From: Agromyces mangrovi
GTDB lineage: Bacteria; Actinomycetota; Actinomycetes; Actinomycetales; Microbacteriaceae
Assembly: GCF_030296695.1 (NCBI RefSeq)
Contig: NZ_AP027737.1
Coordinates: 1,736,001-1,800,000 of the forward strand
DNA length: 64,000 bases
Reading direction: 5' to 3'
The notes beneath the pieces are model-generated. The model did no database searches, was not told the DNA's origin, and saw only the letters and a list, made by a program, of their open reading frames with translations. The translations under genes were made by a program, and so were the position numbers. Of this stretch, positions 44,256 through 53,769 are shown in pieces; position 1 is the first letter of the stretch; each line of letters opens with the position of its first letter.

Positions 44256-47197
44256 ATGTCCGCCGCGTTCGACGCCCACCGCGAGCCGCTCGCGCATCCG
44301 CCCATCGAGTACCGCCCCGAGCAGCGCTGGTGGCTCGCCGAGGGCCTGCACACCGACGAGACGATCCGGCGCGAGATCGAGGCGGCGCATCGCCTGGGCT
44401 TCGGCGGCATGGAGTTCCTCGCCATGGACGAGCAGGCCATCGACCACTCGCGCTACGGCTGGGGTGCGGAGGAGTGGGTGCACGACTCGGCGATCGTCGT
44501 CGAGGAGACGACGGCGCGCGGCATGTCGTTCAGCTTCACGTCGGGCACCAACTGGTCGAACGCGAACCTGCCGACGATCGACCCCGACCACCCCGCGGCC
44601 GCGCAGGAGCTGAACTACATCGTCGAGGCGGTGGGCGCGGGCGGCCGCAGCGGCGCGCTGCCGCTCATCGACCTGCACGAGCAGCGCGGCGGGCACATCC
44701 TGCCCGGCGAGCGGGTGGCCCCGACGAAGCAGCCGCTCGTCGCGGTGCTCGCGGTGCCCACGATCGCGGGCGGCGACGGCACCACCCTCGCCATCGAGCG
44801 CGTCGAAGACCTCACCGCGCAGGTCGTCGACGACGCCCTCGACTGGACCCCGCTGACCGACGACGACTGGCGCCTGTTCACGTTCCGTGCGCACGGCACG
44901 GGCCAGACGGCATCCCCCTCGGCCACCGTCAACTACACGGTGAACTACCTCGAGCGCGCGGGCGTCGACGCGGTCATCGACTACTGGCGCGACGTGGTGC
45001 TGACGCCCGAGCTGCGCGAGCAGATCGCGAAGAACCCCGCGCGCAGATGTACATGGACTCCCTCGAGCTGAACGTCTGGGGCCGGGGCGGCATGTTCTGG
45101 GGCCCGAACGTCGCCGCCGAGTTCGGCGCCCGCCGCGGGTACGAGATCACCCCGTGGCTGCCGGTGCTCGTGCGGCAGTCGGAGCTCATGGCCTCGTCGA
45201 CGACGTACACCTACGAGGCCGACGCCGCCCACCGCATCGAGGTCGAGAAGGTGCGGCACGACTACGTCGAGACGCTCACCGACCTCTACATCGAGCACAT
45301 GCTGCGCCCGTTCGCCGAGTTCCTGCACGACAACGGCATCCTGCTGCGCTCCGAGATCAGCTACGGCCTGCCGTTCGAGCTGACCCGCCCCGGCCCCGAG
45401 GTCGACGGCATCGAGACCGAGTCGCTCGAGTTCGGCTCGCAGATCGACGCGTACCGGCTGCTCGCAGGCCCGGCGCACCTCTTCGGCAAGCAGTACTCGT
45501 CGGAGACGGGCGCGACCACGCGCAACCACATGCTCGACCACCGCTTCTATGACCAGATCATCGCGACCCAGCTCGCTGCGGGCGTCACGAAGACGGTGCT
45601 GCACGGCTGGGCGAGCGTCGCCGGTGCCGAGGGCGCCACCGAGTGGCCCGGACACGAGGGCATGTGGTCGATGTTCTCCGAGCGATTCGACCTGCGCCAG
45701 CCGGCATCCGAGTTCTACCCGCTCTGGAACGACGCCGTCGGCCGCGTGCAGTACCTGCTGCGCCAGGGCCGCCCGCGCATCGACGTGGGCATCCTCCGCA
45801 CCGACCACTTCGTCGACAACACCTCGGGCATGATCCTCACCACGCCCGACGGCGAGCGCATCCCCGACGAGGTCGCCTACGGGCGCATGTGGATGCGCGA
45901 TCGGCAGAACCACTGGTGGCGCGACCTCGGCATGCAGGATGCCGGTTGGAGCTACGAGTTCCTCGACGGGGCACTGCTGCGGCACGACGACGTCTCGTTC
46001 GCCGACGGCCTCGTGCAGCCCGACGGGCCCGGCTACCAGGCGCTCATCGTCTACCAGCAGACGCTCGACGCCGACGTCGCGGCGCTGCTGCTCGACTGGG
46101 CGCGCAAGGGGCTGCGCCTGCTCATCGTGAACGGTGCGAGCGACCTGAAGCAGCTCGCAACGGGCGAGTACACGCACCACGAGCGCGCCGCCGCACGCAC
46201 CCCGGGCCGCGACGGCCGCGACGACGAGCTCGCCGCCACCCTCGCTGAGCTCCGCGAGCAGCCCACCGTCGCCGAGATCGACGACCCCGCTGAGACAGTC
46301 GACGCGTTGCGCGGCCTCGGCGTCGTCGGCCGTGCCGAGTTCACCGCCGACAACCGCAACGTGCTCGGCTACCTCCGCGAAGAGGGCGACCTGCTGCACG
46401 TCTACGCGTACCACTTCCTCTACGAGACGGGCGAGGACACCACCGTCGAGATCGCGCTGCCGGGCACGGGGCGGATGCACCGCATCGACGCCTGGACCGG
46501 CGAGGTGCGCGAGCACCGGGGCATCCGTGTCGAGGGTGACCGCACGATCGTCACGCTCAGCCTCGCGCCCGGCGAGATCGCCCTGCTCACCCTCGACCGG
46601 TCGGAGCCGGCGACCCAGTCCGCGGTGGCGAGTCGAGAGGTGCTGGCGGATGCCTCGGAGTGGCGCATCGCGGTCGAGAGCTGGGATGCGGGCGAGACGA
46701 CCGTCATCGAGGAGGACCGCGGGCTCGGCTACGTGACCCGCGAGGTGCGCCCGGAGACCGAGGTCACGCGCCTCGAGTCGCCCTCGACCTCGCTCGCGCC
46801 GTGGGTCGAGTTGCCCGGCGTCGGACCAGAGGTGTCGGGCGTGGGGGAGTACCGCACAACGATCACGCTTGACCGCCTGCCGGCCGACGGCGAGCGGTTC
46901 GTGCTCGAGCTCGGCTCGACGAACGGCGGGTTGGGGTCGGTGTCGGTGAACGGCGGGGCGCCGGTCGGGTTCGACACGTCGCATCCGACCGTCGACGTGA
47001 CCGACGCCGTCGTCACGGGTGCGAACGACATCGTCGTGCGCACCGCGAGCTCGCTCAACAACCGGCTGATCGCACGCGGGTACTACGACGAGCTGCCCGA
47101 CATCGTGCTGGCGATCGGCGGGCGCGAGGGCACGCATCAGGTGTCGGTGCGGCCGTACGGCCTCGTCGGGCCGGTGCGCATCGTGGCCGACGGGTAG
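44256..47197 (+). CDS. GH106-like alpha-L-rhamnosidase, frameshifted
   Basis: Two frames join to give about 981 residues. The first (IEYRPEQRWWLAEGLHTDE, LGFGGMEFLAMDE) and the second (QMYMDSLELNVWGRGGMFWG, RRGYEITPWLP, EISYGLPFELTRPGPEVDGI) match the barrel of GH106-type rhamnosidases and relatives; a beta-sandwich domain (GEYRTTITLDRLPADGERF) closes the protein. One extra C in the C4 run at 45035-45038 joins them as K-N-P-R-A-Q-M-Y-M-D-S. ATG at 44256 has AAGGAGA before it. There is no signal peptide. It would release rhamnose or a related sugar inside the cell. A MarR gene follows 53 bases later. Confidence 0.72.
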
Positions 47198-47250
47198 CCT
47201 GCCGGAACCCGGCCCGCCCGCAACTCAGCCCCGGGACGAGAGGACGACGG

Positions 47251-47742
47251 ATGCCCCGGCCACCCGCCACCCAGCTGGCGCACGTCGACGCCGTCGACCT
47301 CTCGCCCGTCGCGTCGACCGACCCCGACGACCTGCTCGGCATCCTCGAGCGGATGATCCGCCAGGCGAACAGTTCCCGTCTGCGCCGCGACCTCATGGCG
47401 GAGGTCGGCTTCCCGATCGACGACATCCCGACGTTCCTCGCGCTCAACCAGCTCTCGCTGCACGGCGCGATGCGCCCGACCGACCTCGCCGAGGGCCTCG
47501 AGACGGGGCGCGCGAACGTGACGAAGATCGTCGCGCGGCTGGTGGGCGTCGGCCTGGTCGAGCGGGTGGCCGACCCGGCCGACCAGCGCGGGGTGATCCT
47601 CGCGCTGACCGGGTCCGGTCGCGAGCTGGCCGCCCGGGTCGTCGCCGCGCAGGAGCGCTCGATCGCCGAGACGATCGCCGACTGGCCGGCCGCCGACGTG
47701 GCGGCGTTTCAGGCGCTGACCCGGCGGTGGGTGGAGGGGTAG
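47251..47742 (+). CDS. MarR family transcriptional regulator
   Basis: A 163-residue MarR protein with the winged helix-turn-helix in the middle: HGAMRPTDLAEGLETGRANV, then TKIVARLVGVGLVERVADPADQRGVILALT, which carries the wing motif D-x-R-G. The N-terminal and C-terminal helices make the dimer. Its ligand is not known. It follows the rhamnosidase gene in the same direction and ends 30 bases before the convergent GntR gene. Confidence 0.9.
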   Translation: MPRPPATQLAHVDAVDLSPVASTDPDDLLGILERMIRQANSSRLRRDLMAEVGFPIDDIPTFLALNQLSLHGAMRPTDLAEGLETGRANVTKIVARLVGVGLVERVADPADQRGVILALTGSGRELAARVVAAQERSIAETIADWPAADVAAFQALTRRWVEG

Positions 47743-47772
47743 CCTGCTAGGTCGACGACCGGCGAGCTGCGA

Positions 47773-48525
47773 TCAGCTTGCTGCGATGTTGACTTCGAGC
47801 GGCACGACGTCCGTCAATACCCAGGTCTCGTAGTAGTCGAAGCGGAGATCGTTCTGGTCCCAGGAGAGGGAACGGACACGGAGGATGGGGCGCCCTTCCT
47901 CGATGCCGAGGTGGCTCGCGACATCGCTCGGAGCAGGCAGCGACTCGACGACTCGACGGGCGCCGGCGATGGAGAAGCCCGCCTCGCGAAGGGTGCTGTT
48001 GACCGAGCCGCTGCCGTCGAGCACGTCGTCCGCAGCCGCGATGACGCGTCCGGCGTCACCCGGGAACCAGTTGGTGCTGAACATCGCGAGCTGGCCGTCC
48101 ATCGAGCGCACGCGCTCGAGCGTGAACACCTCCTCTGTTGCTGCGAGGCGCATCGCGTCGGCTACGTGTTCGGGTGCGGAGGCGAACCGCGCCGACGAAA
48201 CCGTCGTCTTCACCCCGGTGTGCCCGTGGCGCAGCTGGAGCTCGAGGAAGCCCTGGGTGTCCTGGATCGTCCACCCCGCCGACTCTTCGGGCGTAGAGGC
48301 GAAGACTCCGCGTCGTGCGACCCGTCGCGCATACCCCTCGGACTCCAGCTTGGACAGCGTCTGCCTCACCGTCGCGCGCGAGAGTCCGAACTCGCGGCAG
48401 AGCTCATGCTCGCTGGGAAGGCGCTCGTCGGTGGCGAACGCGCCCCTGACGATGCGGTCCTTGAGTATGCCGAACAGCTGCTCGTAGTAGGGAACCGGCG
48501 AGTCCCGCTCGATCATCTCAGCCAT
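47773..48525 (-). CDS. GntR family regulator (HutC/UTRA subfamily) of the sugar locus
   Basis: A 250-residue GntR protein. The wHTH (residues about 14-75) shows YYEQLFGILKDRIVRGAF, LPSEHELCREFGLSRATVRQ and TLSKLESEGYARRVARRGVF, and the C-terminal UTRA ligand domain shows TLERVRSMDGQLAMFSTNWF and PILRVRSLSWDQNDLRF with a DYYETWV motif. ATG at 48525 has an AAGGAG eight bases upstream; an in-frame upstream Met exists at 48555. It is divergent from the ABC importer operon and a palindrome with TTGTACGTACAG lies between them; the same word precedes the MFS operon at 53770. Confidence 0.93.
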   Translation of the reverse strand: MAEMIERDSPVPYYEQLFGILKDRIVRGAFATDERLPSEHELCREFGLSRATVRQTLSKLESEGYARRVARRGVFASTPEESAGWTIQDTQGFLELQLRHGHTGVKTTVSSARFASAPEHVADAMRLAATEEVFTLERVRSMDGQLAMFSTNWFPGDAGRVIAAADDVLDGSGSVNSTLREAGFSIAGARRVVESLPAPSDVASHLGIEEGRPILRVRSLSWDQNDLRFDYYETWVLTDVVPLEVNIAAS

Positions 48526-48549
48526 CGACACACTCCTTTGCGCGCAATC

Positions 48550-48595
48550 GTACAAGCCGACCGCATTGTCGAATCATCACGGCTTGTACGTACAG
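48550..48595. promoter_or_regulatory. GntR operators in the divergent gap
   Basis: TTGTACGTACAG (48584-48595) has a perfect GTACGTAC core. In addition GTACAAGCCG (48550-48559) is a perfect inverted match to CGGCTTGTAC (48580-48589). Both lie between the GntR gene and the ABC operon. The core TTGTACGTACAG recurs inverted at 53723-53734. Confidence 0.75.
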
Positions 48596-48705
48596 ACTAG
48601 ACAGAACGGACAGAGTGCGCTAGCTTGATCGCAAGCCGAGACCCGATCGGCGCATCGCACTCGGCACCGAGAGCGAGCACGGCACTCAAACAAGGAGGTT
48701 TGCGC

Positions 48706-49785
48706 GTGGCGCACTGGAACTGGAAGAAGACGGCAGCGGTCACGGGAGTGGTCAGCCTGGCCGTGGGACTCTCCGCATGTGGTGGGAGCGCCGGCGACGG
48801 CGAAGCGGCGACGACGGATGACACGGTGAACGTGACGCTCGTCCTGAAGGACCTCGTGAACCCGTTCTTCGTTGCGCTCGAGGAGGGCGCGCAGGAGCAG
48901 GCGGCGATCGACAACGTCTCGATCACGGTCGAGGCCGGCTCCAAGGACGGCGACGAGCAGGGACAGATCCAAGCGATCGAGAACGCCATCACCCGAGGCG
49001 ACGACGGTATCCTCATCCTCCCGAGCGGTCCGGGCGTCTACGACGCCATCGAGCGGGCGCGCGATGCCGGCCTCGTCGTCATCGGACTCGACACGCCGAC
49101 CGACCCAGCCGACGTGGTCGACCTCACCTTCGCGACGGACAACTTCGCTGCGGGCGAGCAGATCGGCGAGTGGGCGGCAGCCGCGCTAGACGGCGAGCAC
49201 GCGGTGATCGCCCTGCTCGATCAGTTCAACGACCGGGTCATCCAGACCGACCTGAACCGCGATCAGGGCTTCCTGACCGGGATGGGCATCGACATCGCCG
49301 ACCCCGGCGTGAACGGTGACGAAGCGCAGAGCGGCGACTACTCGGGCGGAACGTACGAGATCGCCTGCCAGGAGCCCACGACGGGCGCCGAGGACGGTGG
49401 GCGTTCCGCGATGGAGAACTGCCTGAGCGGCAACTCCGACATCAACCTCGTCTACACGATCAACGAGCCGGCCGCGGCCGGAGCGTACGCGGCGATCGAG
49501 GCCGCCGGTCTGCAGGACCAGATCACCATCGTGTCGATCGACGGCGCCTGCGCGGGCGTCGATCTCGTCGCGAACGGCCAGCTCGGTGCCACGTCGATGC
49601 AGTTCCCCGTGGTGATGGCCCAGATGGGCGTGGAGGCTGTGGCGGCCGTCGTTCGCGGTGGTGAGCTCCCGGGCACGTCTGACGGTCTGGAGTTCTTCAA
49701 CACCGGTACGGAGCTCGTCGCGGCCGACGGATTCGACCTCGAGTTCACGACACCCGACGCCGCCGGCAGCACCTGCTGGGGCTGA
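48706..49785 (+). CDS. Sugar ABC transporter substrate-binding lipoprotein (FrcB/RbsB-like)
   Basis: A 359-residue CUT2-type binding protein. A basic start MAHWNWKKTAAV (GTG at 48706, AAGGAGG eight bases before) and hydrophobic stretch lead to a lipobox, AVGLSACGGS, so it is a membrane-tied lipoprotein. The type 1 periplasmic-binding fold is shown by LVLKDLVNPFFVALEEGAQEQA (first strand and helix), GDDGILILPSGPGVYDAIERA, VVIGLDTPTD and IVSIDGACAGVDLVA. The nearest known relatives import fructose, ribose or polyols. It is the first gene of the operon under the GntR operator. Confidence 0.92.
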   Translation: MAHWNWKKTAAVTGVVSLAVGLSACGGSAGDGEAATTDDTVNVTLVLKDLVNPFFVALEEGAQEQAAIDNVSITVEAGSKDGDEQGQIQAIENAITRGDDGILILPSGPGVYDAIERARDAGLVVIGLDTPTDPADVVDLTFATDNFAAGEQIGEWAAAALDGEHAVIALLDQFNDRVIQTDLNRDQGFLTGMGIDIADPGVNGDEAQSGDYSGGTYEIACQEPTTGAEDGGRSAMENCLSGNSDINLVYTINEPAAAGAYAAIEAAGLQDQITIVSIDGACAGVDLVANGQLGATSMQFPVVMAQMGVEAVAAVVRGGELPGTSDGLEFFNTGTELVAADGFDLEFTTPDAAGSTCWG

Positions 49786-49817
49786 CGCCTCCATCCATTC
49801 CGCCTAGGAGAAACGAC

Positions 49818-50831
49818 ATGTTCGACTCAACCGCAATCAAGACGGTCGACACGTCGTGGAGACGGCCCGGGGCGGCGGTGCAGCGCCTGCTGCACCGCCA
49901 CCCGGCGCTGAGCCCGGCGATCATCCTCGCGCTGATCGTCGTCGCCTTCACGATCGCGAACCCGAGATTCGCCAACCCGCAGACGCTCTCGCTGCTGCTG
50001 CAGCAGACCGCGGTCGTGGCCGCGCTCGCTGTAGGCCAGACGCTCATCATCCTGACCGCGGGCATCGACCTCTCCGTCGGTGCCGTGGCCATCCTCTCGT
50101 CACTGGTCATGGCGCAGGTGAGCGTCGAGTTCGGCATGCCGGGCTGGGCGGCACTTCTGGTCGGCGTAGTGGTCGGCGCCGCAGCGGGTGCCGCGAACGG
50201 TGCCCTGGTCACACGCCTCTCGCTCCCACCATTCATCGTCACGCTCGGCACGCTGAGCATCTTCACGGCGATCGGACTCCTCCTCTCCGGCGCTCAGAGC
50301 ACGTCCGCCACCGAGATGCCCGCACTGCTGTCCTGGACGGGCCAGACGATCTCCCTCGGCAGCTTCACGATCACCACCGGTGTGCTGCTGGTGCTGGTCA
50401 TGTACATCGTCATCGGCTACGCGCTGACGCGCACCGCGTGGGGTACGCACGTGTACGCAGTCGGCGGTGACGCGGAGGCGGCCCGATTGGCCGGTATCCG
50501 GGTGCGTCGCGTCGTGCTCAGCGTGTACCTCGTCGCCGGCATCACCTATGCGATCGCGGCCTGGGTGCTCATCGGTCGGGCGAATGCGGCGACGCCGAAC
50601 GGCATCGTCGACGGCAACCTGCAGAGCATCACGGCAGTCGTCATCGGCGGCACGAGCCTCTTCGGTGGTCGTGGCGGCGTGATCGGCACGCTCATCGGTG
50701 CAGTGATCGTGCAGTCGCTCACCGTCGGCCTCTCGCTGGCGGGCGTGGATGCGCAGTATCGCCTGCTCGCCGTCGGCGTGCTCGTGCTCTTCGCCGTCGC
50801 CCTCGACCAGTGGATCAGGAAGTCACGATGA
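49818..50831 (+). CDS. Sugar ABC transporter permease (RbsC/FrcC-like)
   Basis: A 337-residue membrane protein with about nine predicted helices, of the CUT2 (BPD_transp_2) permease family. Conserved features are QTLIILTAGIDLSVGAV near residue 73, LSLPPFIVTLGTLSIF near 135, the cytosolic YAVGGDAEAARLAGIRV loop that touches the ATPase (EAA-like), and GIVDGNLQSITAVVIGGTSLFGGRGGVIGT near 260 (in parts). Only one permease gene is present, so it acts as a homodimer. Its stop overlaps the ATPase start (ATGA). Confidence 0.95.
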   Translation: MFDSTAIKTVDTSWRRPGAAVQRLLHRHPALSPAIILALIVVAFTIANPRFANPQTLSLLLQQTAVVAALAVGQTLIILTAGIDLSVGAVAILSSLVMAQVSVEFGMPGWAALLVGVVVGAAAGAANGALVTRLSLPPFIVTLGTLSIFTAIGLLLSGAQSTSATEMPALLSWTGQTISLGSFTITTGVLLVLVMYIVIGYALTRTAWGTHVYAVGGDAEAARLAGIRVRRVVLSVYLVAGITYAIAAWVLIGRANAATPNGIVDGNLQSITAVVIGGTSLFGGRGGVIGTLIGAVIVQSLTVGLSLAGVDAQYRLLAVGVLVLFAVALDQWIRKSR

Positions 50832-51595
50832 ACACCGAGAACACACCAGTCCTGTCCGCGACCGCGCTGACGAAGCGGTTCGGCCACGTCGTCGGGCTCG
50901 ACGGCGTCGACGTCGAGTTGGACCGTGGCGAGATCCTCGCGATCATCGGCGACAACGGCGCCGGCAAGTCCACGCTCATCAAGTGCCTCACGGGAGCGCT
51001 CATCCCCGACTCGGGCGAGATCTATGTCGACGGCAAGCGGGTCGACTTCCGGCGCCCGCAGGACGCCCAGCACCACGGCATCGAGACGGTCTACCAGAAC
51101 CTCGCCGTCGTGCCCGCGCTCGACATCGCCCGGAACATGTACCTCGGGCGTGAGGTGCGTCGGAAGGGCTTCCTCGGTTCCGTTCTCCGGATGACGGATC
51201 GGAAGGGGATGCGCACGCAGGCGAAGGAGCGGATCGACGAACTCGGCATCAGGACGATTCAGGACCCGGACGTCGCGGTCGAGAATCTCTCAGGTGGGCA
51301 GCGGCAGGCGGTCGCGGTCGCGCGCGCAGCCTTCTTCGGCTCGCGCGTGGTCATCCTCGACGAGCCCACTGCGGCGCTCGGCGTTCGCGAGTCGGGCCAG
51401 GTGCTCGACCTGATCAAGCAGCTGCGTGACGCGGGACTCGGCATCATCCTCATCAGCCACAACATGCCGCACGTCTGGGAGCTCGCGGACCGCATCCAGG
51501 TCCAGCGGCTCGGCCGCCGGGCGGCAGTGATCACGCCTGAATCGCACTCGATGACCGACGGGGTCGCGCTGATGACCGGCGCAGCCAAGAATTGA
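50828..51595 (+). CDS. Sugar ABC transporter ATP-binding protein (single-domain, FrcA-like)
   Basis: A 255-residue ATPase with Walker A IIGDNGAGKSTLIKCL, Q-loop YQNLAVV, signature LSGGQRQAVAVARA, Walker B VVILDEPTAALGV and switch ISHNM. Most CUT2 systems have a double-length ATPase; this one has only one nucleotide-binding domain, as FrcA of the fructose transporter does, so it should form a homodimer with the one permease. It starts at the ATG that overlaps the permease stop. Import is powered by ATP at the inner face. Confidence 0.93.
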   Translation: MNTENTPVLSATALTKRFGHVVGLDGVDVELDRGEILAIIGDNGAGKSTLIKCLTGALIPDSGEIYVDGKRVDFRRPQDAQHHGIETVYQNLAVVPALDIARNMYLGREVRRKGFLGSVLRMTDRKGMRTQAKERIDELGIRTIQDPDVAVENLSGGQRQAVAVARAAFFGSRVVILDEPTAALGVRESGQVLDLIKQLRDAGLGIILISHNMPHVWELADRIQVQRLGRRAAVITPESHSMTDGVALMTGAAKN

Positions 51596-51641
51596 GCAAT
51601 GGCGGGTCCATCTCGATGGGCCTGCGAGGGGAGAGGTCACC

Positions 51642-52645
51642 ATGACCGATCGCACCATGCGCGCCGCCGTCCTCGACGGCAGCGGCGGAATCGACATCGC
51701 CGAGATCCCGATCCCGGTCGCCGGGGAGGGGAGGTCGTGATCGCCCCCGTCGGCACCGGGGTCTGCGGCACTGACCTGCACCTCGCCTCGGGCGACTATC
51801 CGCACGGGAGGTTTCCGGTTGTACCCGGTCACGAGTTCGCCGGATACGTATCGCACGTCGGGCCCGGCGTCGCGGGTTTCTCGGAGGGCGACTACGTCGG
51901 CGTGAATCCGAACGTCTCCTGCGGGCAGTGCCGCTGGTGCGCGCGCGGCGCCACCAACCTCTGCATCGACCTGCGGCCGGTCGGCGTCGCCGTGGACGGC
52001 TCGGTCGCCGAGTTCGTGTCCGTTCCGGCTCGCATCGCGCACCGCCTCGACTCGCGCATCACCCACCGAGCGGCGCCGCTCATCGAGCCGTTCGCGTGCG
52101 TGCTTCATGCCCTGGAGCGGGTGCCCGACTGGCGTGACCAGGAGCTCGTGATCTTCGGCGCCGGCTCGATCGGCCTGATGGCGATCATCCTCGGTCGGGC
52201 GGAGGGCGCCACGGGCATCCGCGTCGTCGAGCCCAACCCGACCCGTCGCAGCGCCGCGGCCGCGCTCGGAGCCGTGCAGGCGGTCGCGGCGGCCGAGGAA
52301 CTGCATGCGAGCGAGTTCGACCTCGCACTCGATGCGAGTGGACACCCGGTGGCGATAGGCCAGGCCATCGACGCGCTCGGGCCTCGTGGTCGCCTGGTGC
52401 AGATGGGCGTCGCCTCTCCGGCCGCGACCGTCGCGCTTCGCCCCTATGACGTGTTCGCCAAGGAGATCAGCATCATCGGTTCCAACTCGCTCGCCGAGAA
52501 GTATGCGGAGTCGGCCGAGCGCATGGTCGACCTGCAGGACGAGCTCAGCCGCCTCGTCACCTCCACGTTCCCCCTCGAGGAGTACGCCGACGCGATGGCC
52601 GCGGCGACGAGCCCCGAGCAGATCAAGGTGCAGGTCGTTGCCTGA
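51642..52645 (+). CDS. Zinc-dependent alcohol dehydrogenase (polyol/sorbitol dehydrogenase-like), frameshifted
   Basis: A 334-residue medium-chain dehydrogenase. The catalytic zinc ligand region is VGTGVCGTDLHLASG, then VPGHEFAGYV; the structural zinc has all four Cys in CGQCRWCARGATNLC; the Rossmann fold shows VIFGAGSIGLMAIILGRA. It should oxidise a secondary hydroxyl of a polyol to a ketose with NAD(P). The ATG at 51642 reads MTDRTMRAAVLDGSGG and then needs one extra G in the G4 run at 51728-51731 to join E-G-E-V-V-I-A. The frame otherwise stops at once. It is the fourth gene of the GntR-controlled operon and its end overlaps the FBPase gene. Confidence 0.9.
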
Positions 52646-53660
52646 CGTGGCGCAGGGCACGACGGTCGCGCCGCCCGATGAGCACGCCGCGCTCTACCGG
52701 CATCCCGATCGGAACATCGCACTCGAACTCGTCCGCGCGACGGAGGCCGCCGCGATCCGCGCGAGTCCGTTCGTCGGCCATGGCGACAAGATCGCGGCCG
52801 ACCGCGCGGCCGTCGACGCCATGCGGAAGTTCCTCGGCACGGTCAACGTCGCCGGCACGGTGGTCATCGGGGAGGGCGAGAAGGACGAGGCCCCGATGCT
52901 CTACAACGGGGAGGTCGTGGGCAACGGCCTCGGGCCCGTGTGCGACATCGCCGTCGACCCGATCGATGGCACTTCGCTCACCGCTGCCGGGCGGCGCAAC
53001 GCGATCTCGATGATCGCCGCCTCGGACGGCGGCACCATGCTCGATGCCTCGAGCGTGTTCTACATGGAGAAGCTCGTCGCAGGTCCGGAGGCGATCGGCC
53101 TCGTCGACATCCGCCAGCCGATCGAGGAGAACCTCCGCGCACTCGCTGCAGCGTCGGGCCGGCGACCGTCCGACCTGACCGTCGGCGTCCTCGACCGTCC
53201 GCGCCACGCGGAACTGATCGCTCGCATCCGCGAGGCCGGCGCGGCGACCCGACTGCTGCTCGACGGCGACGTCGCAGGTGGAATCGATGCCGCCAGCGAG
53301 GAGGGCCGGCTCGACCTCTGCGTCGGCACGGGCGGCAGCCCCGAGGGGGTCGCGACAGCGTGCGCCGTGAAGGCGCTGGGCGGGCTCATCCAGGCGCGGC
53401 TCGCGCCGACCAGCGATACCGAAGCGCAGCGCGGATCGGATGCCGGCCTTCGGATCGATCACGTGTACGAGGCCGACGACCTCGTCGCGGGCGACAACAC
53501 GTTCTTCGTCGCGACCGGAGTCACCGACGGCAGTCTCGTGAACGGGGTGCGGCGACTCGGCCGGATCATCCGCACCGAGAGCATCGTGCTCCGCGCCCGG
53601 TCGGGCACGATCCGCCGCGTCATCGCCGATCACCTCGCCGAGAAGTGGCTCGAGGAGTAG
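52638..53660 (+). CDS. glpX: Class II fructose-1,6-bisphosphatase (GlpX type)
   Basis: A 340-residue phosphatase of the GlpX family. Signature blocks: MRKFLGTVNVAGTVVIGEGE, with the acidic EGEKDEAP, then AVDPIDGTSLTA, DGDVAGGI and GTGGSPEGVATACAVKALGG, where metal and phosphate bind. It cleaves the 1-phosphate of fructose 1,6-bisphosphate or sedoheptulose 1,7-bisphosphate. Start is not certain: TTG at 52638 overlaps the end of the dehydrogenase gene, and GTG at 52647 is an alternative. An FBPase inside a sugar operon together with an aldolase and kinases is uncommon and suggests that ketose bisphosphates or trioses pass through this locus. Confidence 0.92.
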   Translation: MPDVAQGTTVAPPDEHAALYRHPDRNIALELVRATEAAAIRASPFVGHGDKIAADRAAVDAMRKFLGTVNVAGTVVIGEGEKDEAPMLYNGEVVGNGLGPVCDIAVDPIDGTSLTAAGRRNAISMIAASDGGTMLDASSVFYMEKLVAGPEAIGLVDIRQPIEENLRALAAASGRRPSDLTVGVLDRPRHAELIARIREAGAATRLLLDGDVAGGIDAASEEGRLDLCVGTGGSPEGVATACAVKALGGLIQARLAPTSDTEAQRGSDAGLRIDHVYEADDLVAGDNTFFVATGVTDGSLVNGVRRLGRIIRTESIVLRARSGTIRRVIADHLAEKWLEE

Positions 53661-53722
53661 GCAGCCCCGCCGGTTGACGGCAGCCAGTCGCACTGGTGCA
53701 CCCCGCACACGTCTGGTACAGT

Positions 53723-53734
53723 CTGTACGTACAA
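53723..53734. promoter_or_regulatory. GntR operator before the MFS-aldolase-kinase operon
   Basis: CTGTACGTACAA at 53723-53734 is the exact reverse complement of the operator TTGTACGTACAG found next to the GntR gene at 48584-48595. A further GTACA half-site lies seven bases upstream. It sits 36 bases before the MFS start at 53770, suitable for repression of the second operon by the same GntR protein. Confidence 0.75.
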
Positions 53735-53769
53735 ACCGAACAACACATACAACGGTGAGGACTCGGCCA

